Position numbers and translations under genes: made by a program. Of a stretch of 64,000 bases of DNA, positions 41,970 through 53,515 are shown in pieces. Source of the DNA: an uncultured Collinsella sp. (lineage in GTDB: Bacteria > Actinomycetota > Coriobacteriia > Coriobacteriales > Coriobacteriaceae); assembly GCA_900541015.1 (NCBI GenBank), contig UQIB01000001.1, positions 1 to 64,000 of the forward strand, written 5' to 3'. The notes beneath the pieces were generated by a model that made no database searches, had not been told where the DNA came from, and was given only the letters and a program-made list of their open reading frames with translations. Position 1 is the first letter of the stretch. Every line of letters starts with the position of its first letter.

Positions 41970-42881
41970 ATGAACGCTTCATCGCTTTCCTTCCAAGACA
42001 TCATCCTGCGCCTCCAGCAGTACTGGGGCGAGCAGGGCTGCGTCATTATGCAGCCCTATGACTCCGAGGTCGGTGCCGGTACCTTCCATACCGCGACCAC
42101 GCTGCGCTCGCTCGGTCCCGCCGAGTGGCGCACCTGCTATGCGCAGCCTTGCCGCCGTCCCGCCGACGGCCGCTACGGCGAGAACCCCAACCGCATGCAG
42201 CACTACTATCAGTTCCAGGTGCTCATCAAGCCCTCACCGGTCAACGCCCAGGAGCTTTACCTGGGGTCTCTTGCCGCTATCGGTCTGGACCCCAACGACC
42301 ATGACGTCCGCTTTGTCGAGGACGACTGGGAGAGCCCGACGCTCGGCGCCTGGGGCCTTGGCTGGGAGGTCTGGCTCAACGGCATGGAGGTCACGCAGTT
42401 TACGTACTTCCAGCAGGTAGGCGGCATCGAGGTCGACCCCGTACCCGTCGAGATCACCTATGGCCTAGAGCGCATTGCCATGTATGCGCAGGGCGTTAAC
42501 TCGGTCTACGACTTGGTGTGGAGCTACCTGCCCGACGGCACGCCCATGACCTATGGCGACGTGTTCCTCGAGAACGAGCGCGAGTTCAGTGCCTATAACT
42601 TTGAGGTCGCAAACGTCGAGATGATGCGTCAGAAGTTTGATGACTACGAGGCCGAGTGCCATTCCTGCCTGGAGCGCAAGCTGCCGCTGCCGGCATATGA
42701 CTGCGTCATGAAGTGCAGCCACGCTTTCAACCTGCTCGATGCCCGCGGCGCCCTGTCCGCGGTCGAGCGTGCCAACTACATCCTGCGCGTCCGCGCCGTC
42801 GCCAAGGCGTGCTGCGAGGCCTACATGGCCGAGGTCGCCGGAGTCAACGAGAATGCCGACCAGGAAGGCGAGGTGGCGTAA
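41970..42881 (+). CDS. glyQ: Glycyl-tRNA synthetase alpha subunit
   Basis: A 303-residue catalytic subunit of the two-subunit glycyl-tRNA synthetase. F-Q-D-I-I-L-R-L-Q-Q-Y-W near residue 8, Q-P-Y-D-S-E-V-G-A-G-T, P-C-R-R-P-x-D-G-R-Y-G-E-N-P-N-R and the T-Y-F-Q-Q-V-G-G segment are signature parts. The bacterial alpha2-beta2 form is used here. No T-box element is visible in the 59-base leader. glyS follows after 3 bases. Confidence 0.97.
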   Translation: MNASSLSFQDIILRLQQYWGEQGCVIMQPYDSEVGAGTFHTATTLRSLGPAEWRTCYAQPCRRPADGRYGENPNRMQHYYQFQVLIKPSPVNAQELYLGSLAAIGLDPNDHDVRFVEDDWESPTLGAWGLGWEVWLNGMEVTQFTYFQQVGGIEVDPVPVEITYGLERIAMYAQGVNSVYDLVWSYLPDGTPMTYGDVFLENEREFSAYNFEVANVEMMRQKFDDYEAECHSCLERKLPLPAYDCVMKCSHAFNLLDARGALSAVERANYILRVRAVAKACCEAYMAEVAGVNENADQEGEVA

Positions 42882-42884
42882 GCC

Positions 42885-44981
42885 ATGGCAGACGCTAAGG
42901 ATTTCCTGTTTGAGATCGGTACGGAGGAAATGCCCTCCGCACCGCTGAACAATGCCGTCAAGCAGCTTGGCACCATGATCGCCAAGGGTCTCGACGAGGC
43001 CGGTCTGGCTCACGGCGAGGTCCGCGTGATCTCGAGCCCGCGTCGTCTTGCCGCGCTCGTGGCTAATGTTGCCACCGCGACCGATGAGGTTCACGAGGTC
43101 AAGCGCGGTCCCGCGGCAAACATTGCCTTTGATGCCGACGGCAACGCCACTAAGGCCGCCCAGGGCTTTGCCCGCAAGTGCGGTGTGGCTGCCGAGGATC
43201 TGGTCCGTCGCGAGGACACCGACGGTCGCGAGTATGTGTTCGCCGAGAAGAACATTCCCTCCGCACCGGCTACCCCGATCCTGACGGCCCTGTGCGAGAA
43301 GACCATCGCCGGCCTGCAGTGGCCCAACTACCGCTCCCAGCGCTGGGGCCACGAGCACGCGACGTTCGTGCGTCCTGTCCGCTGGATCTGCTGCCTTTTG
43401 GGCGAGGATGTTGTGCCCGTGTCGTTTGCTGACGTGACGAGTGGCAACATCACGCGCGGTCATCGCGTACTTGGCCCTGGCGACCATGTGGTTGCCAGCC
43501 CCGCTGTTTACGAGCAGGTGCTCGAGGACGCCGGTGTGCTTTCTGCCGAGCGTCGTCGTGAGGCCATCCTCGCCGGTATCGCCGAGGTCGAGGCTGCCCG
43601 TCCCGGCTGCCATGTCGATACGCCCAAGAAGGTCTTTGAGGAGGTCATTAACCTCTGCGAGTGGCCGACGGTGCTCGTCGGTACCTTCGATGAGGAGTTT
43701 CTCAATGTCCCGCACGAGATTATCTGCGAGTCCATGCTCACCAACCAGCGCTACTTCCCGATCTATGACGGCGAGGGCAAGCTCACGCGTGAGTTCGTGG
43801 TCGTTTCCAACAGCAAGCCCGAGAATGCCGAGCGCGTGATTGACGGCAACGAGCGCGTCGTGCGCGCCCGTCTGGACGACGCCAAGTTCTTCTACGAGGA
43901 GGACCTGAAGATCTCCCTCGACGAGTTCCGCGAGCGTCTGGCCAAGGTCGCCTTCCAGGAGAAGCTCGGTAGCGTGCTCGCCAAGTCCGAGCGTATTGAG
44001 CAGCTCGCGCTCGCCATCGCCCGCGAGGCCCATCTGGGTGCCCACCTTGCCGCCGATGCCGCTCGCGCCGCTCACCTGTGCAAGGCCGACCTGGTATCGA
44101 ACGCCGTCGTTGAGTTCACGAGCCAGCAGGGCGTGATGGGCGGTTATTACGCCTCCGCGATGGGGGAGAACGACGAGGTCGCCCACGCCATTCGCGATCA
44201 TTATCGTCCCCGCTTCGCCGGCGATGAGCTGCCCGAGGGCACCGCTGGCTGCATCGTGGCCTGTGCCGACAAGCTCGATACCATCGCCGGTATTTTTGCC
44301 ATCGGCGAGCCCCCGACCGGCTCTTCGGACCCCTACGCGCTGCGTCGTGCCGCTATCGGCATCATCAATATCCTGCGCGACCGTCTGCCGATCGACCCCA
44401 CGTCGCTTATCGACTTCGCCCTCGAGCTCTATGGCGAGCAGGGCATTGAGTTCGACGCCGCCGAGGTCGCCCAGCAGGTTCGTGACTTCTTCCATGGCCG
44501 CCTGGTGAGCATGGCCCGCGACGAAAAGATCCCGGCCGATACCGTTGCCGCCGTCTCTGCAGTGCACATCATCGCCCCGTCCGTCTTCTTCGCCCGCTGC
44601 GCCGCCCTCGACGAGGCCCGCAAGAACGACGCTGAGACGTTCGACAACCTGGCGACCGCCTATGCCCGCGCCGCGCACATCTCCAAGCCCGAGCTGGGTG
44701 CGAAGTACGACCGCAGCCTGATGGGCGAGGCCGAGCTCGCGCTTGCCGACGCCTCCGAGGCTGCTCAGACCGCTGTAGATGCCGCCCTTGCTGCCGAGGA
44801 CTACCCGGCCGCATTTGCCGCCCTCGCCGCCCTGCGTGCTCCCATTGACCGCTTCTTCGACGAGGTTATGGTCATGGACAAGGACGAGCAGCTCCGCGAT
44901 AATCGCCTTAAGCTGCTCAACCGCTTCGAGGCCGTTTTCTCCGGCATCGCCAACATCGGTGAGCTTGCCCGCAAAAAGTAA
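42885..44981 (+). CDS. glyS: Glycyl-tRNA synthetase beta subunit
   Basis: A 698-residue tRNA-binding subunit. Signature parts are F-L-F-E-I-G-T-E-E-M-P near residue 5, R-V-I-S-S-P-R-R-L-A near 45, C-E-S-M-L-T-N-Q-R-Y-F-P and the H-D-like region V-M-G-G-Y-Y-A near 420. An anticodon-binding helical domain ends it (F-F-D-E-V-M-V-M). Length is normal. It is cotranscribed with glyQ. Confidence 0.97.
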   Translation: MADAKDFLFEIGTEEMPSAPLNNAVKQLGTMIAKGLDEAGLAHGEVRVISSPRRLAALVANVATATDEVHEVKRGPAANIAFDADGNATKAAQGFARKCGVAAEDLVRREDTDGREYVFAEKNIPSAPATPILTALCEKTIAGLQWPNYRSQRWGHEHATFVRPVRWICCLLGEDVVPVSFADVTSGNITRGHRVLGPGDHVVASPAVYEQVLEDAGVLSAERRREAILAGIAEVEAARPGCHVDTPKKVFEEVINLCEWPTVLVGTFDEEFLNVPHEIICESMLTNQRYFPIYDGEGKLTREFVVVSNSKPENAERVIDGNERVVRARLDDAKFFYEEDLKISLDEFRERLAKVAFQEKLGSVLAKSERIEQLALAIAREAHLGAHLAADAARAAHLCKADLVSNAVVEFTSQQGVMGGYYASAMGENDEVAHAIRDHYRPRFAGDELPEGTAGCIVACADKLDTIAGIFAIGEPPTGSSDPYALRRAAIGIINILRDRLPIDPTSLIDFALELYGEQGIEFDAAEVAQQVRDFFHGRLVSMARDEKIPADTVAAVSAVHIIAPSVFFARCAALDEARKNDAETFDNLATAYARAAHISKPELGAKYDRSLMGEAELALADASEAAQTAVDAALAAEDYPAAFAALAALRAPIDRFFDEVMVMDKDEQLRDNRLKLLNRFEAVFSGIANIGELARKK

Positions 44982-45015
44982 GCCAGCCTGCGCATAAGCG
45001 CAAAAGGAGCCCCGC

Positions 45016-45891
45016 ATGGATTGCCCGGTCACCGCTCGTCCCACCGTCATCGTTATCTCCGACTCGCTCGGTGATACCGCTTGTGAGGTGGTGCTTGCGG
45101 CGTCCGGGCAATTTGATGAAGGGGCTTTTCGCGTTTTGCGCCTGCCCAAGGTGACCTCCGTGGAGCAGGTCAAGTCATTTGTGGGGCCGCGTGTCGATGC
45201 GGACCATCGCGATATCGCCGTGTTCCACACCATTGTCGATCCGGCGCTTCGCGCCCGCGTGCTCGATTACCTGGGTATGCTGCATATCCGTTCGGTCGAC
45301 CTGATCGGCCCGACGCTCGCCGTGCTGTCGTCGCTCATCGGTGTGTCGCCAAAGGGCGTCGCGGGCGTGATTCACAAGACTGATGACCGCTATTTCCATC
45401 GTATCGAGGCCATGGAGTATTTCGTTGAGCACGATGATGGACGCGGCTGCGACGACCTTTCGGGAGCCGATATCGTGCTGCTGGGCGTATCCCGCACGTC
45501 CAAGACGCCGCTGTCGATGTATTTGGCCTATCAGGGTTACAAGGTTGCCAATGTTCCGTTGGCCCATGGCATGGAGCCGCCGAAGTCGATTTACGAGGTT
45601 GACCCGACGCGCCTGTTCGGCCTGATTTCGACCGTCGACGTTATTTCTGAGATTCGCGATAGCCGCTTGGGCGATGATTACGCCCGTGCCGTTGCCGGCT
45701 CCTATGCCGAGCCCGAGAGTGTGCGCAGCGAGCTCGAGGAAGCCCGTGCCCTCATGAAGCGCCTAGGCTGCTTTGTGGTGCGTACCGATGGCAAGGCGAT
45801 CGAGGAGAGTGCCTCCGAGATCATTAGCCACTTGGAGGAAATCCAAGAAGTCCGCGCCCGCCGCGCCGCCCGCCGAGCCCAGCAAAGCTAG
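45016..45891 (+). CDS. Pyruvate, phosphate dikinase regulatory protein (kinase/pyrophosphorylase)
   Basis: A 291-residue DUF299-type bifunctional enzyme that phosphorylates PPDK on a threonine using ADP, and removes it with phosphate. The P-loop is L-G-V-S-R-T-S-K-T-P-L-S near residue 160. The N-terminal V-I-S-D-S-L-G-D-T and H-T-I-V-D region and the H-K-T-D-D-R-Y-F motif fit. Its target gene ppdK lies 297 bases downstream on the same strand, which supports PPDK over PEP synthase as target. AAGGAG precedes the ATG. Confidence 0.93.
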   Translation: MDCPVTARPTVIVISDSLGDTACEVVLAASGQFDEGAFRVLRLPKVTSVEQVKSFVGPRVDADHRDIAVFHTIVDPALRARVLDYLGMLHIRSVDLIGPTLAVLSSLIGVSPKGVAGVIHKTDDRYFHRIEAMEYFVEHDDGRGCDDLSGADIVLLGVSRTSKTPLSMYLAYQGYKVANVPLAHGMEPPKSIYEVDPTRLFGLISTVDVISEIRDSRLGDDYARAVAGSYAEPESVRSELEEARALMKRLGCFVVRTDGKAIEESASEIISHLEEIQEVRARRAARRAQQS

Positions 45892-45935
45892 CTCATTGGG
45901 GTAGCTAAAATGCCCGTCTATATAAGACTAGCTAA
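45888..45935. repeat. Diverged copy of the TAGCTACCC repeat family
   Basis: GCTAGCTCATTGGGGTAGCT followed by AAAATGCCCGTC, then a second AGCTAAAA, resembles the right arm of the element at 12238-12275 (GGGTAGCTAAAATAGCCCCG and so on). It begins at the stop codon of the regulatory gene. Confidence 0.45.
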
Positions 45936-46027
45936 AAATAATGCACGATATTGGTAAAGCGATTTAGCAAGAAACTGGCATTTGACCTGTAAGCTTCCTG
46001 CATTGGTATCTTCATAAGGTAACCACC

Positions 46028-46065
46028 TTTACCTACCGTTTACCGCCACATTTACCACGTTTACC
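46028..46065. promoter_or_regulatory. Cluster of four TTTACC direct repeats upstream of ppdK
   Basis: TTTACC occurs at 46028, 46039, 46051 and 46060, spaced 11, 12 and 9 bases. The reverse complement GGTAAA is at 45953. Spacing near one helical turn suggests tandem binding of one regulator. No strong -35/-10 pair was found, though TATAGT lies at 46108-46113, about 75 bases before the ppdK start. Between 45936 and 46187 I see nothing else coding. Confidence 0.45.
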
Positions 46066-46187
46066 AAACCCCGCGCCCTCTACGCAAGCCCGCTCAATGC
46101 CCGCCGTATAGTACCCTCACGGCCCGCATCCGGCGGGTCGATTCGTCACCACGGTCGTGCGCGAGAGTGCATGGAAGGGGAAGTATC

Positions 46188-48938
<2,751 letters not shown>

Positions 48939-48976
48939 CGTTTTGGGTTTAGACGCCTAGCGTAGCCCCCCTCATG

Positions 48977-49004
48977 CCGTCCGTCTCATTCGTGAGGCGG
49001 GCGG
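48977..49004 (+). terminator. Hairpin after ppdK
   Basis: CCGTCCGTCTCA pairs over 12 bases (two G-T wobbles) with TGAGGCGGGCGG around a T-T-C-G loop. The T run is delayed by about 12 bases, so termination may be partial. Confidence 0.55.
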
Positions 49005-49050
49005 CTATCATGTGCGGGTTTTGTCTTTTTGTCTGCGTAAAAAATTGTTC

Positions 49051-49078
49051 TTGCAGCAGAAACCCGCGCGTGTATACT
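49051..49078 (+). promoter_or_regulatory. Promoter of rplS
   Basis: TTGCAG (49051-49056), a 16-base spacer and TATACT (49073-49078). Confidence 0.65.
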
Positions 49079-49099
49079 CGAATACGTTTGTTCAACTAC

Positions 49100-49123
49100 G
49101 TGCCGGCCAAGGTGGTACGGCAC
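49100..49123 (+). promoter_or_regulatory. Hairpin in the rplS leader
   Basis: GTGCCG (49100-49105) pairs with CGGCAC (49118-49123), with inner GCC/GGT pairing, about 25 bases before the ATG. Ribosomal protein leaders for L19 exist in other phyla; whether this is one is unknown. Confidence 0.35.
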
Positions 49124-49147
49124 CTCTAGAAGAGTAAGGAATTGCAC

Positions 49148-49489
49148 ATGGATTACATCCGCGCAATCGAGCGTCAGCAGATCCGCGAGGACATTCCTCA
49201 GGTTCGCGTCGCCGACAACGTCAAGGTTCACTACCGCATTAAGGAAGGCGACCGCGAGCGCATCCAGGTCTTCCAGGGCGACGTCATCCGCATGGCCGGC
49301 GCCGGTGCCCGCGAGACCTTCACCGTCCGCAAGATGTCCTTCGGTGTCGGTGTTGAGCGTACCTTCCCGCTTCACAGCCCCAAGATCGCCAAGCTCGAGG
49401 TCGTTCGTCATGGTCGCGTCCGTCGCGCCAAGCTGTACTACCTCCGCGACAAGGTGGGCAAGGCTGCTCGCATCCCCGAGAAGCGCTAA
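49148..49489 (+). CDS. rplS: 50S ribosomal protein L19
   Basis: A 113-residue protein at the subunit interface. D-N-V-K-V-H-Y-R-I-K-E-G-D-R-E-R-I-Q-V-F-Q-G-D-V-I-R and F-P-L-H-S-P-K-I, then V-R-R-A-K-L-Y-Y-L-R are canonical. The ATG at 49148 with AAGGA 7 bases upstream is chosen over a TTG two codons earlier. Confidence 0.97.
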   Translation: MDYIRAIERQQIREDIPQVRVADNVKVHYRIKEGDRERIQVFQGDVIRMAGAGARETFTVRKMSFGVGVERTFPLHSPKIAKLEVVRHGRVRRAKLYYLRDKVGKAARIPEKR

Positions 49490-49523
49490 GAAGATCGCAG
49501 CGTCTGTCCACTCGTTTGGACAC

Positions 49524-49553
49524 AAGGGTCACCTTCGGGTGGCCCTTCTTTTT
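49524..49553 (+). terminator. Terminator after rplS
   Basis: AAGGGTCACC pairs with GGTGGCCCTT (one wobble) around T-T-C-G-like loop bases, followed by C-T-T-T-T-T. Confidence 0.88.
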
Positions 49554-49582
49554 ATCTGATTTGCATGCAAGGAGGCCCCGAT

Positions 49583-50371
49583 ATGGCCAACATGACGAGC
49601 TCGGTTTCGGCTTCGCAGGTTGCCGGCGAGCTGGCGAGCGCCACGTTTGAGGAGATTCCCGCCCTCGTGGAGCATTATCGCGAGGACCCGCGTCAGCAGG
49701 TGATCAAGGCTTGTGAGCGTGCTCTTAAGCGCCATGCCAAGGAACTTGCCGAGCGCGAGCGCGTCAACGGCATGTACGAGCTGATGCGCGAGCTCGGTGG
49801 GGATGGCGTGGTCGTGGGCGTCGACGAGGTGGGTCGCGGCTCGGTGGCCGGTCCTTTGACGGTATGCGCCGTTTGCCTTCCTATGGAGCCGCGCGTCTGG
49901 GGCATCAACGATTCCAAAAAGCTCACGCCCGCGCGCCGCGAGCTGCTCTCTGTGAAGATCGCCGAGGTGGCGACGGCGATCGGTTTTTGCCATATCGCGC
50001 CTAAGGATATCGATGAGATGGGCATGGCCCGTGCTATCCGTACCGCCGTTGCGGGCGCCGTGGCCGATACGGGGCTCGAGCCCGACTGCGTCCTCATGGA
50101 TGGCAACCCCTTGGGCGCCGTTCCCAACGAGCGCGATGTGGTGAAGGGCGATGCCAAGATCGCCTGCATCGCCGCGGCGTCCATCATGGCCAAGGTCACG
50201 CGTGACGAGATGATGGTCGAGTACGACGCCGAGTACCCCGAGTACCATCTGGCCGAGTCGAAGGGCTATGCGAGCCCCGTGCACATCGAGGCCATTCGCA
50301 AACATGGACTTTGTCCGCTGCACCGCGTGAGCTTTTGCGGAAACTTTCTGCAGACTGAGCGCCTTTTCTAG
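49583..50371 (+). CDS. rnhB: Ribonuclease HII
   Basis: A 262-residue enzyme that removes RNA from DNA hybrids and misplaced ribonucleotides. The catalytic acids are in V-G-V-D-E-V-G-R-G near residue 80 and the later V-L-M-D-G-N; K-G-D-A-K-I-A-C-I-A-A-A-S-I-M-A-K is the signature. The first 70 residues are an N-terminal helical extension as in Bacillus RnhB. The ATG at 49583 has AAGGAGG 7 bases upstream. Confidence 0.95.
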   Translation: MANMTSSVSASQVAGELASATFEEIPALVEHYREDPRQQVIKACERALKRHAKELAERERVNGMYELMRELGGDGVVVGVDEVGRGSVAGPLTVCAVCLPMEPRVWGINDSKKLTPARRELLSVKIAEVATAIGFCHIAPKDIDEMGMARAIRTAVAGAVADTGLEPDCVLMDGNPLGAVPNERDVVKGDAKIACIAAASIMAKVTRDEMMVEYDAEYPEYHLAESKGYASPVHIEAIRKHGLCPLHRVSFCGNFLQTERLF

Positions 50372-50420
50372 GTCAATTGTGGAGACAGGGACCTCTGGGG
50401 TTTTATAAACCTGCTGGTAG

Positions 50421-50466
50421 CGGGCCGTATGCAACAGCATTGCTGCGTACGGCCCGTTTTTTGTCG
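50421..50466 (+). terminator. Terminator after rnhB
   Basis: CGGGCCGTA and following bases pair with TACGGCCCG over a long stem that includes a GCA/TGC inner part, followed by six T. It separates rnhB from yraN. Confidence 0.9.
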
Positions 50467-50560
50467 GCATTTGGTCAGCTTTTGGTTTGCTTCCGGTACT
50501 TACCCGCATGAAAGGTGCCCTCATCATCGGGGCAATGCAGTGTGCGGGAAAGGAGACCCC

Positions 50561-51046
50561 ATGAGTGCCGCAAGCAAAAAGAGCAAGACGCAGCAGCTCA
50601 AGGAGCGTTGGGAAAACGGCGAGCTCGACTGCGGGGCGATGACGCCCGAGTTTATCAAGGGACTCAGTCCCCGCGAGCTGGGCATGCTGGGCGAGCTGAT
50701 CACCATCGACTACTTTAACGAGCGCGGCTACACCTTGCTGGAGCAGGGTTATCGTTGCACCGAGGGCGAGGCCGATCTGGTGCTGCTCGATGAGCTCGAC
50801 GATGTCGTGGTGATGGCCGAGGTCAAGACCAGACGCGTCGCACTGGATTGCAACACGCGGGTCTTTCCCGAGGAGGCCGTGGACGCCCAAAAGCAACGCC
50901 GCTACCGCCGCATCGCAAGCTGCTATCTTATGGAGCATTATCCGCTCAAGGCGATTCGCTTCGATGCCGTGGGTGTCACCATTCGCGGCGGGCATATCGC
51001 CGAGATCGAGCATCAGTACAACGCGTTCGATTGGCAGGTTTCGTGA
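50561..51046 (+). CDS. YraN/UPF0102 family nuclease-like protein
   Basis: A 161-residue protein with a restriction-endonuclease fold. G-E-A-D-L-V-L-L-D and V-M-A-E-V-K-T-R give the E-D-ExK metal site near residues 70 and 90. L-G-E-L-I-T-I-D-Y-F and the R-R-Y-R-R-I-A segment fit the family. The first 45 residues are an extra charged segment. The function in cells is unclear; its neighbours comM and dprA handle single-stranded DNA. The ATG has GGAG upstream, and its stop overlaps the comM start (TGATG). Confidence 0.9.
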   Translation: MSAASKKSKTQQLKERWENGELDCGAMTPEFIKGLSPRELGMLGELITIDYFNERGYTLLEQGYRCTEGEADLVLLDELDDVVVMAEVKTRRVALDCNTRVFPEEAVDAQKQRRYRRIASCYLMEHYPLKAIRFDAVGVTIRGGHIAEIEHQYNAFDWQVS

Positions 51047-52569
51047 TGGCGTTCGAGACGTTTGCCGTTCACGCGGCCTGCATTCGTGGCGTCGAGGCGA
51101 TTCACGTCACGGTCGAGGTCTCGCTTGCCGGTGGCGTTCCGGGCATTCAGATGCTCGGTATTCCGAGTATGGAGGTGATGGAGTCACGCGGTCGTATTCG
51201 CTGCGCGATGCGCTCGGCCGGCTTTGAGATCCCACGCTCGGGCATTACGGTCAATCTGGCGCCCGGCGATATTCGCAAGACTGGAAGTGGCTTTGATCTG
51301 CCCATCGCCATCGCGGTTCTGGCGGCCGATGGTCAGATTCCCTGCGACAACCTCGATCGTTGTCTTATCGCTGGTGAGCTTGGCTTGGACGGTACGGTGC
51401 TTCCTGTCAAGGGCGAGGTAGCGTTTCAGCTATTGGCTCGCGACATGGGGCTGTCTTTTATCGCCGGCAGGTCCGACCAGCATGTGCCACTCGCGGGCGT
51501 GGATTGCGGCTTTATCGATCATTTGTCTCAGCTTGCTCATGGTATGGGCGATGCCGCGCGGCACTACTTGGATTCCGAGGGCGTCGAGGCGACCTTTGAG
51601 CCAGAGCTCGACTATGCCGACGTGCTGGGGCAGGAAGTCGCTAAACGCGGCATGGCGCTTGCGGCGGCAGGAGAACTCGGCTTGCTCATGATCGGGTCTC
51701 CGGGATCGGGCAAGACGATGCTCGCACGCCGTATGACCGGCATCCTACCCGAGCTTTCCGTTGAGGATCAGCAGGAGGCACTGTGCATCCATTCGGTTTT
51801 GGGTGAGAACATTGATGGCTTGTTGGCGGGGCACCGCCCCTTCCGCAGTCCCCACCACAGTATTTCGACCGCAGGCCTTATCGGCGGTGGGCGCCCGGTG
51901 CACCCGGGTGAGATCAGCCTTGCTCATGGCGGCGTGCTCTTTTTGGACGAGCTTGCCGAGTTTCCCACGGGCGTGCTGCAGACGCTGCGTCAGCCCATCG
52001 AGCGCGGCTACGTGAGGATCGTACGCGTCGACGGGGCTTTTACCTTCCCGTCGCGCTTTCAGCTGCTGGCTGCGAGCAATCCCTGCCCCTGCGGCTTTTT
52101 GGGCGATCGCGAGGTGCCGTGTCGCTGCTCGGCGGCGATGGTCGAGCGCTATCGGTCTAAACTGCGCGGTCCTTTGGCCGACCGTATCGACATGATGATT
52201 GATGTGACCCGTCCCGACCCTCAAGTGATTATCGAGGGTGCGGAGGGCATGTCGTCGGCCGAGTTACGTGACTACGTTGTGCGCGGTCGCGCCTTTCGCG
52301 CTTGGCGCGAATCCCGCATGGACGATGCGGATGCCGAGGCCGAGGATGACGAGACACGGTCCATTGACGGCGTCGTTTCGACCTTTGAGCTCGATGATGC
52401 GGCGGAGAAGTGTGTGCTCGGCCTGTCGAAGCGCACGCATCTCACAGGGCGTGGCATCGTGCGCCTTGTTCGCATTGCGCGCACGATCGCAGATGTCGCC
52501 GAGAGCGAGCAGGTGACGCAGGACCACGTGCTCGAGGCGGCGATGTACCAGGGAAGGAGGGACCAATGA
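51046..52569 (+). CDS. comM: YifB/ComM family Mg-chelatase-like AAA+ ATPase
   Basis: A 507-residue protein related to ComM, a helicase promoting branch migration in natural transformation. The N-terminal ChlI-like domain has V-E-V-S-L-A-G-G-V-P-G. The AAA+ core has P-loop I-G-S-P-G-S-G-K-T near 220, F-R-S-P-H-H-S-I-S, L-F-L-D-E-L-A-E-F and N-P-C-P-C-G. The C-terminal domain has S-K-R-T-H-L-T-G-R-G. The ATG overlaps the yraN stop by one base. Presence does not show that the organism is competent. Confidence 0.93.
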   Translation: MAFETFAVHAACIRGVEAIHVTVEVSLAGGVPGIQMLGIPSMEVMESRGRIRCAMRSAGFEIPRSGITVNLAPGDIRKTGSGFDLPIAIAVLAADGQIPCDNLDRCLIAGELGLDGTVLPVKGEVAFQLLARDMGLSFIAGRSDQHVPLAGVDCGFIDHLSQLAHGMGDAARHYLDSEGVEATFEPELDYADVLGQEVAKRGMALAAAGELGLLMIGSPGSGKTMLARRMTGILPELSVEDQQEALCIHSVLGENIDGLLAGHRPFRSPHHSISTAGLIGGGRPVHPGEISLAHGGVLFLDELAEFPTGVLQTLRQPIERGYVRIVRVDGAFTFPSRFQLLAASNPCPCGFLGDREVPCRCSAAMVERYRSKLRGPLADRIDMMIDVTRPDPQVIIEGAEGMSSAELRDYVVRGRAFRAWRESRMDDADAEAEDDETRSIDGVVSTFELDDAAEKCVLGLSKRTHLTGRGIVRLVRIARTIADVAESEQVTQDHVLEAAMYQGRRDQ

Positions 52570-53501
52570 TGGTTGAGGGGACCTTCGAGCTGCATCCAGG
52601 TGACGCGTTGTATCCCGAGACCGTTTTGGAGCTTTCTGATGTACCTCAGACGCTCTATGTGCGCGGCAACCCCGAGGCGCTTTCGACGCCCGCGCTCTCC
52701 ATCATCGGTGCGCGAAAGGCCTCGCCGTATGGTCTTGCCGTGGCAGAGCTTGCGGCGAAGGTGGCGGTTGAGGCGGGAGTGACGGTAGTTTCGGGCGGTG
52801 CGGTCGGTTGTGACCAGGCCTCGGGTTGGGCTGCGGTCAACGCCGGCGGCAAACACGTTGTGGTGCTGGGGACGGGCGCCGACGTGGTCTACCCGCGTTC
52901 GAGCGCGGGGCTGATTACGCGCACGCTTGATACGGGTGGCGCGGTCGTGTCGATCTCTCCGTGGGGCATGGGTCCGCGCAAGTTCGCCTTTCCGCGCCGC
53001 AATCGCGTAATCGCGGCCCTGTCGCAAGCCCTCTTTGTATCCGAGGCGGGTATGCCTTCTGGGACGTTTTCCACAGCCGAGGCTGCTATGGATTTGGGGC
53101 GCGAACTTCTTGCCGTGCCGGGGTCGATCCTATCGCCCGAGTCGCGTGGCACGAATTACCTCATTGCGAACGGTGCCTGCTGCATCATCGACGAGGAATC
53201 TATCGAGATGGCTATCTCACGCATCTACGGCACCCTGCGCTACTCGCGCCCCGATGCTCCCGGCATTGCCGACCTGAATCCAACGCAGCAGACCGTGATG
53301 CATGCGCTCATCGCCTCTCCACTCAAGGTCGACGACATTGCGGCGCTCGTCTCGCTCGATGCTGTCGGCGTACTCAAACTCTTGGGTTCGCTTGAACTCG
53401 AGGGCCTTATCGAGCGCATGATGGATGGAAGGTATGCGCCCTCCAAGTTTGCCCTTCACGCCCAGACACCCTTCGGTCACAATGGAAAACGTGTCAATTA
53501 G
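52566..53501 (+). CDS. dprA: DNA processing protein DprA
   Basis: A 311-residue protein that loads RecA onto incoming single strands. The Rossmann-like core has I-I-G-A-R-K-A-S-P-Y-G, V-S-G-G-A-V-G-C-D, V-L-G-T-G-A-D-V-V-Y-P and R-N-R-V-I-A-A-L-S. A C-terminal winged-helix domain lies at about 245-300. The N-terminal SAM-like domain seen in longer DprA is missing, as in many Gram-positive forms. The ATG overlaps the comM stop (ATGA), with GGAGG upstream. Confidence 0.94.
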   Translation: MMVEGTFELHPGDALYPETVLELSDVPQTLYVRGNPEALSTPALSIIGARKASPYGLAVAELAAKVAVEAGVTVVSGGAVGCDQASGWAAVNAGGKHVVVLGTGADVVYPRSSAGLITRTLDTGGAVVSISPWGMGPRKFAFPRRNRVIAALSQALFVSEAGMPSGTFSTAEAAMDLGRELLAVPGSILSPESRGTNYLIANGACCIIDEESIEMAISRIYGTLRYSRPDAPGIADLNPTQQTVMHALIASPLKVDDIAALVSLDAVGVLKLLGSLELEGLIERMMDGRYAPSKFALHAQTPFGHNGKRVN

Positions 53502-53515
53502 AAAGGTGTTTGCAG

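Noticed and set aside
42465..45233. A very long open frame (over 900 codons) antisense to glyQ, glyS and the PPDK regulator
   Set aside because: It mirrors strongly biased codons of well-identified sense genes, has low-complexity Gly/Val/Leu-rich sequence, and no family motif or ribosome site.
46028..46065. The TTTACC repeats as a CRISPR or phase-variation tract
   Set aside because: The units are only 6 bases, the spacing is irregular, and no unit is tandem, so neither fits.
49586..53501. Natural competence inferred from comM and dprA
   Set aside because: Both genes are common in non-competent bacteria, and no DNA-uptake genes are in the window.
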